From the IMG/VR virus record IMGVR_UViG_3300042866_001039, positions 1 to 63,656 of that record: a stretch of 63,656 nucleotides of DNA, one strand, 5' to 3'. Positions 25,542-33,150 of the stretch are shown piece by piece. The notes beneath the pieces are model-generated. The model was not told the DNA's origin, did no database searches, and was given only the letters and a program-made list of their open reading frames with translations. Position 1 is the stretch's first letter. Every line of letters starts with the position of its first letter. The position numbers and the translations under genes are program-made. Source of the DNA: a virus.

Positions 25542-25559
25542 GGCAGAAAATAATCTGCC
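25542..25559 (-). promoter_or_regulatory. Leader hairpin of the ribbon-helix-helix-like gene
   Basis: GGCAGA and TCTGCC form a 6-bp stem with a 6-nt loop, between the TATTTATA element and the preferred start codon. Could affect mRNA stability or translation. Confidence 0.35.
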
Positions 25560-25564
25560 CATAT

Positions 25565-25572
25565 TATAAATA
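25565..25572 (-). promoter_or_regulatory. TATTTATA motif, minus strand
   Basis: TATTTATA on the minus strand, 35 nt before the preferred 25529 ATG. Confidence 0.5.
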
Positions 25573-25608
25573 GATGGCGTAAAGTAAAGTTTTTCTTAAA
25601 TCTGTTAA

Positions 25609-25615
25609 TATTTAT
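25609..25615 (+). promoter_or_regulatory. TATTTAT motif before sheath gene
   Basis: TATTTAT, 35 nt before the sheath ATG, followed by an A-rich leader similar to that of the tube gene. Confidence 0.5.
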
Positions 25616-25650
25616 CTATAAAATAAATAAAACTGAATAACTAAAACAAA

Positions 25651-28600
25651 ATGGCAGTATCAAATAAAGTATTCGTATCTCCTGGTGTATACACATCAGA
25701 GAGAGACCTTAGCTTCGTAGCTCAAAGTGTGGGGGTAACCACTCTTGGTCTTGTTGGGGAGACATTAACAGGTCCGGCTTTCGAACCAATCTTCATTACA
25801 AATTATAATGATTTTGAATCATATTTCGGTGGAACCATCCCCGAAAAATTTGTAAACACTCAAATCCCAAAATATGAGTTGGCTTATATAGCAAAATCAT
25901 ACCTTCAACAATCTAACCAATTGTTTGTAACAAGGGTATTGGGTTTATCTGGTTATGATGCGGGTCCATCTTGGTCAATCACAACAATTGCCAATGTTGA
26001 CGGAAGTACTGTGGGTCTAAGTGTATCAACAGGTACAACATATACGGTTAACTTTACTGGAACAACAGGTGGAACTGCAATTACATATTCAACAACTTTC
26101 CCATCTATAATCCAAACAGGAAATACTTACACACAATATAATGGTGGTGTATCAACAATTAATGAACAATTATATAATCAAATCCAAACAATAATTAATA
26201 ACTCAGGAACTACTTCAGGAGATTCTGCTTACATTTTTGGAACTGTTGCAGATTCTGATTATAATTCGTTATTAACACCATATACTGCACAGACAAACGT
26301 TTATAATGTATCAGGACTTTCTGTTTCAGATGCTGACTTTACATCACCAAGTGATGATACTTGGTATTACGCAAACTTTGATATTACAACAGCAGATGCT
26401 TATACAGGATATTCTTTCTATAACGTAGTGTCATCAATGACTAGTTTAGGTTCGGGTTCTTATTCAGGTACTGTCACAGGTAAAACTTATACATACTCAG
26501 GTACTGCATATGAAGGTTGGAATGATGTTGTTGTTGCGACTTTCCGTTCAAGAGGTGTTTCGTTGTTTACATCAGACTATCATGGTCCACAATATCAAAT
26601 TACAGGAACAACTGATGTTATTATAGATAATTCAGGTTCTTATTCAGGAATTTCTCAAAACCCATTCGCACAATTTGCGATTTCAGGTTATACTGACAAC
26701 GCTGAAACACCAGCTTCGTTCTCGTTTGTTGCGTCTATGAATAGTAACGACACAAATTATATTACAAAAGTATTTGGTATTTCTAACTTCGGTAAAAATA
26801 GAGTTGAAACACCATTGTTTGTTGAAGAACAATTCCAAACAATGTTGACTTATGGTTATAACAAAGGTTACATCAGAGGTATTAACTCATCGTTAATTAG
26901 TTTACCAGGTTTAAGAAACCCTGTAACTACAGGTACAATTGCTAACTACTTGGAACAATACCAATCACCTGAATCACCGTGGGTTGTATCTGAACTTAAT
27001 GGTTCTACAGTTGAAAGATTGTTTAAGTTTTATTCAATTGCTGATGGTAATAGCGCAAACACTCAAATTAAAATTTCAATCCAAAATATTTCATTTAACA
27101 ACTTAAGTTTTGACATTGCGGTTCGTGATTTCTTTGATACAGACGCAAATCCTGTTGTTATAGAAAAATATACAAATTGTACTATGGACCCAACAAACAA
27201 TAACTATGTTGGTGTTAAAGTTGGTACTAGTGATGGTGAATACTCATTAAATTCTAAGTACATTATGTTGGAGATGAATACTGAGGCAAATCCTGAAAGT
27301 GTACCTTGTGGTTTTGAAGGATATGTTATTAGAACATACGGTTCGGCAACTTCTCCATTCCCAGTTTATAAAGTGGCATACAACTTCCCAGGTGAAGTAA
27401 TTTATAACCCACCATTTGGTATTGTTACAAACCCACCATTCTCATTTACAGGTTTTGATAATAAAACAGTATCTGGTGGTGATAAAGTAAGAAGTACTTA
27501 TTTGGGTATTTCATCACAAATTGGTTATGACCCATTATTCTTTGAATATAAAGGTAAACAAAAACCTCTTGATTTATGTGTTGAAGGTGATGCATTACCT
27601 TGGAATACTGTAACTAAAGGATTCCACATGGATTCAGGAGCGACAGTTGTAAATATTGCTTATGGTACTACTTCAGGAACACCAGCATTTGATTGTGGTG
27701 TGGCTTCATTCCAATCTGACCCTGAAACACCTGCAAATCCATACTTCCAAATTCAAGCAAGAAAATTCACATTACTATTACAAGGTGGATTCGATGGTTG
27801 GGACATTTATAACGAAAGTAGAACAAATACAGATAGGTTTATATTAGGTGGTAGTGGATACCAAGCGGGAGCTTGTCCAACCACAAGATACCCTAACGCA
27901 ACTGGATGGGGAGCGTTCAAACCAATCGCTATCAGTAACTTTACAGATTTCTCAAATACTGACTACTACGCATACTTGTTAGGTATTAATACTTTCGCAA
28001 ACCCTGAAGCGGTTAACATAAATGTATTTGCAACACCTGGTATTGATTATGTTAATAACTCAAACTTGGTTGAGGATTCAATTTCTATGGTAACATTTGA
28101 TAGAGCGGATTCAATCTACATTTGTACAACACCTGATACAGCAATGTTTGTACCAGTAACAAATATAGCTGATTTCATCTACCCAACAGAAGCGGTTAAT
28201 AACTTAGATAATACAGGAATTGATTCTAACTACACAGCAACTTATTACCCATGGATTTTGGTAAGAGATACTGTAAATAACACACAAATTTACATACCAC
28301 CAACAAATGAAGTTTGTAGAAACTTAGCGTTGACTGATAACATTTCATTCCCATGGTTCGCAACTGCGGGTTACACAAGAGGTTTGGTAAATGCTGTTAA
28401 AGCACGTAAGAAACTTACACAAGAAGATAGAGATACTTTGTATCAAGGTAGAATTAACCCTATCGCAACTTTCTCAGATGTTGGAACTGTAATTTGGGGT
28501 AACAAAACATTACAAATTGCTGACACAGCACTTAACAGAATTAACGTAAGAAGATTGTTATTACAAGCTCGTAAGTTGATTTCAGCGGTGGCGGTAAGAT

Positions 28601-28845
28601 TGTTGTTTGAACAAAACGATGCTAAAGTAAGACAAGACTTCTTGGATTCGGTTAACCCTATCTTGGATGCTATTAGAAGAGACAGAGGTTTATATGATTT
28701 CCGTGTTACTGTAAGTAATTCACCTGAAGATTTAGATAGAAATACTATGACAGGTAAGATTTACTTGAAACCAACAAAAGCGTTGGAATTCATTGACATT
28801 GAATTCTTAATCACTCCAACAGGAGCATCATTTGAAAATATTTAA
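25651..28845 (+). CDS. gp18: Tail sheath protein (gp18-like), enlarged
   Basis: Contractile tail sheath subunit, 1064 aa against 659 in T4. The N-terminus FVSPGVYTSERDLSFVAQSV and the segment GLVGETLTGPAFEPIFITNY are hallmark sheath sequences. The C-terminal domain is clear (NRINVRRLLLQARKLISAVA, LLFEQNDAKVRQDFLDSVNP, RDRGLYDFRVTVSNSPEDLD, then KALEFIDIEFLITPTG) and carries the strand-exchange region that links subunits. Residues about 107-370 are Thr/Ser/Gly/Tyr-rich and interrupt the conserved core, probably as surface-exposed domains. It has its own TATTTAT leader, and the gene after it starts 7 bases downstream. Confidence 0.95.
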   Translation: MAVSNKVFVSPGVYTSERDLSFVAQSVGVTTLGLVGETLTGPAFEPIFITNYNDFESYFGGTIPEKFVNTQIPKYELAYIAKSYLQQSNQLFVTRVLGLSGYDAGPSWSITTIANVDGSTVGLSVSTGTTYTVNFTGTTGGTAITYSTTFPSIIQTGNTYTQYNGGVSTINEQLYNQIQTIINNSGTTSGDSAYIFGTVADSDYNSLLTPYTAQTNVYNVSGLSVSDADFTSPSDDTWYYANFDITTADAYTGYSFYNVVSSMTSLGSGSYSGTVTGKTYTYSGTAYEGWNDVVVATFRSRGVSLFTSDYHGPQYQITGTTDVIIDNSGSYSGISQNPFAQFAISGYTDNAETPASFSFVASMNSNDTNYITKVFGISNFGKNRVETPLFVEEQFQTMLTYGYNKGYIRGINSSLISLPGLRNPVTTGTIANYLEQYQSPESPWVVSELNGSTVERLFKFYSIADGNSANTQIKISIQNISFNNLSFDIAVRDFFDTDANPVVIEKYTNCTMDPTNNNYVGVKVGTSDGEYSLNSKYIMLEMNTEANPESVPCGFEGYVIRTYGSATSPFPVYKVAYNFPGEVIYNPPFGIVTNPPFSFTGFDNKTVSGGDKVRSTYLGISSQIGYDPLFFEYKGKQKPLDLCVEGDALPWNTVTKGFHMDSGATVVNIAYGTTSGTPAFDCGVASFQSDPETPANPYFQIQARKFTLLLQGGFDGWDIYNESRTNTDRFILGGSGYQAGACPTTRYPNATGWGAFKPIAISNFTDFSNTDYYAYLLGINTFANPEAVNINVFATPGIDYVNNSNLVEDSISMVTFDRADSIYICTTPDTAMFVPVTNIADFIYPTEAVNNLDNTGIDSNYTATYYPWILVRDTVNNTQIYIPPTNEVCRNLALTDNISFPWFATAGYTRGLVNAVKARKKLTQEDRDTLYQGRINPIATFSDVGTVIWGNKTLQIADTALNRINVRRLLLQARKLISAVAVRLLFEQNDAKVRQDFLDSVNPILDAIRRDRGLYDFRVTVSNSPEDLDRNTMTGKIYLKPTKALEFIDIEFLITPTGASFENI

Positions 28846-28852
28846 TATTTAA

Positions 28853-29689
28853 ATGATTAGAAAAAAAATACTAAACCCAACATCATCATTACTTGAAGGT
28901 TTTGATGATGTTGGTACGCCTGACATGAAATATTACGCCTTTGATTGGGACGATAATATCATGATGATGCCAACAAAAATTATTCTTAAAGATGAAAATG
29001 ATAATGAAGTTGGTATGTCTACAGAAGATTTTGCGGAATATAGAAGTGAAATCGGTGTAGAACCATTTGATTACAAAGGTAGTACAATAGTTGGATATGC
29101 TGACGAACCTTTTCGTAATTTTAGAACTGGTGGTGATAAACAATTTAAAATTGATGCCATGAAAGGTAAACCAGGTCCCGCTTGGTCTGATTTTGTGGAA
29201 GCAATCAACAATGGGTCAATTTTTTCAATAATCACCGCACGTGGACACAACCCCGAGACACTTAAAGACGCAATTTATAATTTGATTATTTCTGACCACA
29301 TGGGTATTAATAAAGATTTATTAATTAAGAATCTTAGAAAATTCCGTGACCTTTCAAATATGGAAGACAAATCAGATGTGGAATTAATAAAAGACTATAT
29401 GGATATGAACAAATATTATCCCGTTAGTTTTGGTACAGACGCAGGAGCCGCCAACCCCGAGGAATTAAAAGTTCAAGCAATGAAAGAATTTATTTCATAT
29501 GTAAAAGGACAGGCTAAAGAATTGGGTAAAAAACTATATGTTAAAGATGATGTGAAAAATAAGTTTGTACCTAGTATTGGTTTTTCAGATGATGACTTAA
29601 AGAATGTAGAAGTAATGAAGAAGCATTTTGAAGATGAACCAGTTTTAAAGACTTATTCTACTGCTGGAGGAACTAAAACTAGATACTAA
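28853..29689 (+). CDS. HAD-superfamily-like protein between sheath and tube genes
   Basis: 278 aa. KYYAFDWDDNIMMMPTKI supplies the DxD nucleophile motif I, SIFSIITARGHNPE motif II (Thr), and IGFSDDDLKNVEVMKKHF the acidic motif IV of the haloacid dehalogenase superfamily, so phosphohydrolase or nucleotidase activity is possible. A short N-terminal peptide (MIRKKILNPTSSLLEG) precedes the domain and ends in a form compatible with a T4-type prohead protease site (L-x-E before Gly). The C-terminus is low-complexity. Its place between sheath and tube suggests coexpression with virion proteins. Substrate unknown. Confidence 0.75.
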   Translation: MIRKKILNPTSSLLEGFDDVGTPDMKYYAFDWDDNIMMMPTKIILKDENDNEVGMSTEDFAEYRSEIGVEPFDYKGSTIVGYADEPFRNFRTGGDKQFKIDAMKGKPGPAWSDFVEAINNGSIFSIITARGHNPETLKDAIYNLIISDHMGINKDLLIKNLRKFRDLSNMEDKSDVELIKDYMDMNKYYPVSFGTDAGAANPEELKVQAMKEFISYVKGQAKELGKKLYVKDDVKNKFVPSIGFSDDDLKNVEVMKKHFEDEPVLKTYSTAGGTKTRY

Positions 29690-29743
29690 ACGATGATAAT
29701 TTTTAAAAAATTAAAGTAAATACAAAAATTTTCAAACAACGAG

Positions 29744-29751
29744 TATTTATA
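29744..29751 (+). promoter_or_regulatory. TATTTATA motif before tube gene
   Basis: Exact TATTTATA, 40 nt before the tube ATG. The A-rich leader resembles that of the sheath gene (both contain GATAAATAAACT-like or AAATAAATAAAACT-like runs). Confidence 0.5.
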
Positions 29752-29791
29752 GATAAATAAACTAAAACAAAAAAACTAAAAAGAATATACC

Positions 29792-30280
29792 ATGGCTGAT
29801 TTATTAATGAAAATGCCGGTTCCTTACGAACCAAAAAGAGCGAACCGATTTATACTTAGGTTTGACACAACTTTAGGTATTAATGAATGGTTCGTAGAAT
29901 CATCAGGAAGACCAAGTATTGATATTAACCCTGTTGAGATACAATTTTTGAACACTTCTACATATGTAGCGGGTAGATTCAAATGGAATCCAATCTCAGT
30001 TAAATTCCGTGACCCAATTGGTCCATCAGCAACACAAGCTCTTATGGAGTGGGTTCGTTTACACGCTGAATCAGTTACAGGTCGTATGGGATATGCTGCG
30101 GGTTATAAAAAGAATGTTGACCTTGAAATGTTGGACCCAACAGGTGTTGTTGTGGAAAAATGGATTCTTGAACAATGTATGATTACAAAATCTGCTTGGG
30201 ATGGTGTATCATATAGTGATGACAAATTAGCAGGATTAGACGTTACATTACAAATGGACCGTTGTATCTTAGTTTACTAA
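29792..30280 (+). CDS. gp19: Tail tube protein (gp19-like)
   Basis: 162 aa, the size of T4 gp19 (163). The sequence has the expected order: MPVPYEPKRANRFILRFDTT, VESSGRPSIDINPVEIQFLN, FKWNPISVKFRDPIGPSATQ, ALMEWVRLHAESVTGRMGYA, then LDPTGVVVEKWILEQCMITK and a closing beta strand LDVTLQMDRCILVY. It polymerises into the inner tube through which DNA passes. It is a single gene between its own TATTTATA leader and a strong terminator, as expected for a protein needed in high copy. Confidence 0.95.
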   Translation: MADLLMKMPVPYEPKRANRFILRFDTTLGINEWFVESSGRPSIDINPVEIQFLNTSTYVAGRFKWNPISVKFRDPIGPSATQALMEWVRLHAESVTGRMGYAAGYKKNVDLEMLDPTGVVVEKWILEQCMITKSAWDGVSYSDDKLAGLDVTLQMDRCILVY

Positions 30281-30328
30281 TTTTGTATTTTATTTTATAT
30301 TGATAAATTAATTTAATACGGTATATTT

Positions 30329-30359
30329 AACACAGGGTCTATTCCCTGTGTTTTTTTTT
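30329..30359 (+). terminator. Strong intrinsic terminator after tube gene
   Basis: AACACAGGG (30329-30337) and CCCTGTGTT (30344-30352) form a 9-bp stem with a TCTATT loop, followed by an unbroken T run to 30359. The next base is the A of the ATG of the chaperone gene, so only transcripts that read through can express it. Confidence 0.9.
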
Positions 30360-31109
30360 ATGGACGAAAATTTATTACAATACGCACAACAAGAATTTAA
30401 TTTACCACACGATGTGGTAAGATTACCATCTGAAGGTAAATTCTACAAATCAAAGAAAAAATCTGTTAAAGTTGGTTATTTGACAGCTGCAGATGAGAAT
30501 GTCATCATGGGGTCAAATACCGATGACATGATTATGACATTAGTTCGTTCAAAATTGTACGAACCAGATTTGAAACCTGATGAAATGTTAAATGGTGATA
30601 TTGAAGCAATTTTAATATTTTTAAGAAATACTTCTTTTGGACCTGAATATAAAATCAGTATTAATGACCCTGAGACTGGTAAGAAATTTTCTGCCGATAT
30701 ATTGTTGGACGAATTGGATTTTAGAAAACCATCAACCGACCCAAATGAAGATGGTACTTTTGATGTAGTATTACCAAAGTCACAAGCATCTGTTAAATTA
30801 AAACCACTTATATATAAAGAAATTCAAGAACTTAATAAAGTGGCTGACTCATATCCGGCTGGAAGGGTTGCACCAAGAGTTACAATGAAACTTCAAAAAC
30901 AAATTTTATCTGTTAATGGTGATACATCACCATCAACAATTATTAAATTTATTGAAGGATTACCAATTATGGATTCAAAATTCATTAGAAAATTTATTGA
31001 TGAAAATGAACCAAGATTAGAATTAACCAAAACAGTTATAGCCCCGTCAGGAAACAAGGTAGATGTTGAAATCGCCTTTGGGGTGGAGTTTTTTCGGGTT
31101 TTCTTCTGA
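30360..31109 (+). CDS. Tail-assembly chaperone / T4 baseplate-type protein (frame 0 product)
   Basis: 249 aa from the ATG directly after the terminator's T run; a GTG 12 nt upstream lies within the terminator stem and is unlikely. The N-terminal LPSEGKFYKSKKKSVKVGYL, then TAADENVIMGSNTDDMIM and DIEAILIFLRNTSFGPEYKI, resembles the Pfam T4_baseplate family (gp26/gp51 type, from memory). Its place between tube and tape-measure genes is that of tail-assembly chaperones, which often have a frameshifted long form. The frame 0 reading ends in an abrupt GVEFFRVFF, whereas the +1 frame continues sensibly. Confidence 0.8.
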   Translation: MDENLLQYAQQEFNLPHDVVRLPSEGKFYKSKKKSVKVGYLTAADENVIMGSNTDDMIMTLVRSKLYEPDLKPDEMLNGDIEAILIFLRNTSFGPEYKISINDPETGKKFSADILLDELDFRKPSTDPNEDGTFDVVLPKSQASVKLKPLIYKEIQELNKVADSYPAGRVAPRVTMKLQKQILSVNGDTSPSTIIKFIEGLPIMDSKFIRKFIDENEPRLELTKTVIAPSGNKVDVEIAFGVEFFRVFF

Positions 31110-31245
31110 TTATAGGAAACATCAATTAGACGAATTTTTTATTCTGAGTAGAGATTTACACATGTCTTGGACAGACTTTCAAAAAATGCCCACGTATGCT
31201 CGTAGGTATATTGTAGACAAATTAATAGAATCTTATCAAAAATAA
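31063..31245 (+). CDS. +1-frame extension of the tail-assembly chaperone
   Basis: Open frame overlapping the end of the chaperone gene in the +1 frame. It could begin at its own ATG (60 aa), but the natural reading is a fusion. Joined at the slip site, the protein reads GVEFFGFSSDYRKHQLDEFF, then ILSRDLHMSWTDFQKMPTYA, RRYIVDKLIESYQK, about 298 aa in total. The Trp-x-x-Phe and Met-Pro elements and Arg-Arg-Tyr are like the C-terminal helical part of phage tail chaperones. The arrangement matches the G/GT strategy of lambda, though with +1 rather than -1 slippage. A sequencing error is the main alternative. Confidence 0.7.
   Translation: MLKSPLGWSFFGFSSDYRKHQLDEFFILSRDLHMSWTDFQKMPTYARRYIVDKLIESYQK
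31089..31098 (+). other. Candidate +1 programmed frameshift site
   Basis: Frame 0 reads GAG TTT TTT CGG GTT TTC TTC TGA. A tRNA-Phe on the second TTT (31092-31094) can slip one base forward to the fully cognate TTC (31093-31095), after which GGG TTT TCT continues the other frame. CGG in the A site is likely to be a rare codon in so AT-rich a genome, a known stimulant of +1 slippage. The frame 0 stop follows 12 bases later. Confidence 0.6.
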
Positions 31246-31254
31246 GATTTATTC

Positions 31255-31261
31255 TATTTAT
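31255..31261 (+). promoter_or_regulatory. TATTTAT motif before tape-measure gene
   Basis: TATTTAT, 6 nt before the 31268 ATG. Confidence 0.45.
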
Positions 31262-31267
31262 TAGAAT

Positions 31268-33103
31268 ATGCAAGCGGCTCCACCACCAAATAATCAACCA
31301 AATAACTCCAATGCTGCCTCACAGGCTCAAGCGGTTATTAATGATTTTACGGCAACTATCAATAGGGGTTATGACAGTTGGTTATCTAGAACCAAAGTTT
31401 TAGAACAATCTTTTTCTGATTTTACGGCAAAAATGGCTGGCACTTTTGGTCAAACCCAAATGGCCATTAAAGGTTTGACTGTTGAATTGGCTGTTGCGAC
31501 ACCATTAGTTACAGGTTTAGGTGGAAGTTTAACAGATGTTCAAAATATTCAAAAAGGAATTGCCGACAGTTTAAATACAAATGTAATAACTCTTGGTGAA
31601 ACTGTTGGTGATTTATACGCTGCGGGTCAGGCGGTTGGAATTGATTCGGGTCAAATTGGTGATATGGTTAAAGGATTCCAAGATGCGGGAATTCAAACAG
31701 GAAATATTAAAGAAAATATTCAACTATCCGTTGATATTGCAAGAAAAGTTGGTGTTAACACAAGTGCGGTATTTGGACTTGTTAGAGACAATTTAAGTAA
31801 TATAAATAAATATGGTTTTGAAAATGGTGTTGCTGGTTTAGCTAAAATGTCGGCACAAGCGGCTTCATTACGTATTAATATGAATGAAATTTTTGGATTT
31901 GCTGAAAGGGTATTCAATCCTGAAGGTGCCGTTGAAATGGTTTCCGCTTTCCAAAGGTTAGGTGTTGCTGCTGGTGATTTAGCGGACCCATTTAGATTAA
32001 TGTATTTGGCATCTGAAGATACTGAAGAACTACAGAATCAAGTTGCTAAAATGACTGAAAAGTTTACATACTTTGATGAAAAAACAAAATCATTTAAAGT
32101 ATTCCCTAATGCCAAACGTGATTTACGAGAAATTGAAAAAGAAACGGGTATAGCATATAATGATTTGGTGAAAATGTCTGAAGGTCAACAAAAGTTGAAC
32201 ATGATTAGAAGCGAATTCAAAACAAATGCTATTGACGAAGAATCCAAACAATTTATTGCAAATGTTGCTCAATACAACAAAGATAAGGGTGGATTTACAG
32301 TTAAAGTTGGGGGAATGGATAAATTAGTTTCTGAAATTAATCCAGCCGACCTTGATGAGATAAAAAAATCGCAAGAAACCGTTACTGTTGAAGATTTGGC
32401 AAAGGCTCAATTAAATCAAACAGAATTACAAACCGCCGCTTTAAATAAGTTAGTTGATAGTCTTGCCGCTCCCGTAGCTGGTTCAAAAGCCCCAAGAGAA
32501 CTTAGAGAATTTGGTCGAGCTGTTACACAAGTCGGAATGACGGCAACTGACAAAACCCTTGGAAACCAAAGAGGGGCAATATCATCTATTGATAAGTTTT
32601 ATGATGAAACAGGTAAAAGTGTTATTGATTTATTAAAAGGAGAGGGAAGCCCAGCAAAAATTGCTGAAATTTTCAAAAATGCGGGTATGGATGTACAACA
32701 AAGTTTTTCTAATATAAAACAATCAATTACAAGTATTGATTTTAAATCGGCAATCCAACCATATGTAAGTTCGGGTAATAAAATTGCTGAAGCCGCTGAT
32801 TTGGCAGTAAAAGGACTTACTAATTTAGCCACAAGAGCCACAGCATCGGGAACAATTCCAAATAGAATTGAAACCAACCAAGCACAATCACCAATTAATC
32901 AAACAATAAAAGTTGAGGATATTAATTATAAAGGAGCAATTGAAATTAAAGTTACAACACCAAATGGAAGTACTAGTAATTTAACTGACACCCAAGTTTA
33001 TGATTTATTTAAAAACGAAACATTTATTAAACAAATTAATAAAATGATTAGTGATGGTAGTGTTAAGGGTCCATACAGTGCCGTTCCAAACAATACTAGA
33101 TAA
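31268..33103 (+). CDS. Tape measure protein
   Basis: 611 aa, mostly helical, with an N-terminal low-complexity peptide (QAAPPPNNQPNNSNAASQAQ) and long Ala/Gly/Thr-rich helical stretches (MAIKGLTVELAVATPLVTGL, GETVGDLYAAGQAVGID). It lies immediately after the chaperone pair, the standard place for the tape measure. The length is close to T4 gp29 (590 aa), and at about 0.15 nm per residue would set a tail near 90 nm, similar to T4. The C-terminal part (IKVEDINYKGAIEIKVTTPN) is more beta-like and could contact the baseplate hub. Confidence 0.75.
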   Translation: MQAAPPPNNQPNNSNAASQAQAVINDFTATINRGYDSWLSRTKVLEQSFSDFTAKMAGTFGQTQMAIKGLTVELAVATPLVTGLGGSLTDVQNIQKGIADSLNTNVITLGETVGDLYAAGQAVGIDSGQIGDMVKGFQDAGIQTGNIKENIQLSVDIARKVGVNTSAVFGLVRDNLSNINKYGFENGVAGLAKMSAQAASLRINMNEIFGFAERVFNPEGAVEMVSAFQRLGVAAGDLADPFRLMYLASEDTEELQNQVAKMTEKFTYFDEKTKSFKVFPNAKRDLREIEKETGIAYNDLVKMSEGQQKLNMIRSEFKTNAIDEESKQFIANVAQYNKDKGGFTVKVGGMDKLVSEINPADLDEIKKSQETVTVEDLAKAQLNQTELQTAALNKLVDSLAAPVAGSKAPRELREFGRAVTQVGMTATDKTLGNQRGAISSIDKFYDETGKSVIDLLKGEGSPAKIAEIFKNAGMDVQQSFSNIKQSITSIDFKSAIQPYVSSGNKIAEAADLAVKGLTNLATRATASGTIPNRIETNQAQSPINQTIKVEDINYKGAIEIKVTTPNGSTSNLTDTQVYDLFKNETFIKQINKMISDGSVKGPYSAVPNNTR

Positions 33104-33128
33104 ATTTAATAAAAAATAAAGGTGCTTC

Positions 33129-33136
33129 TATTTATA
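33129..33136 (+). promoter_or_regulatory. TATTTATA motif
   Basis: Exact TATTTATA, 14 nt before the 33151 ATG of the large baseplate gene. Confidence 0.5.
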
Positions 33137-33150
33137 GATGATACAACAAC

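Noticed and set aside
25530-25562. Upstream ATG giving an 11-residue longer ribbon-helix-helix protein
   Set aside because: It is only 2 nt from the TATTTATA element, and the added residues are encoded by a perfect hairpin. It cannot be fully excluded.
30348-30359. GTG start extending the chaperone by four residues (Met-Phe-Phe-Phe)
   Set aside because: The GTG is in the terminator stem, and the added residues are just the T run. The ATG at 30360 begins the natural sequence.
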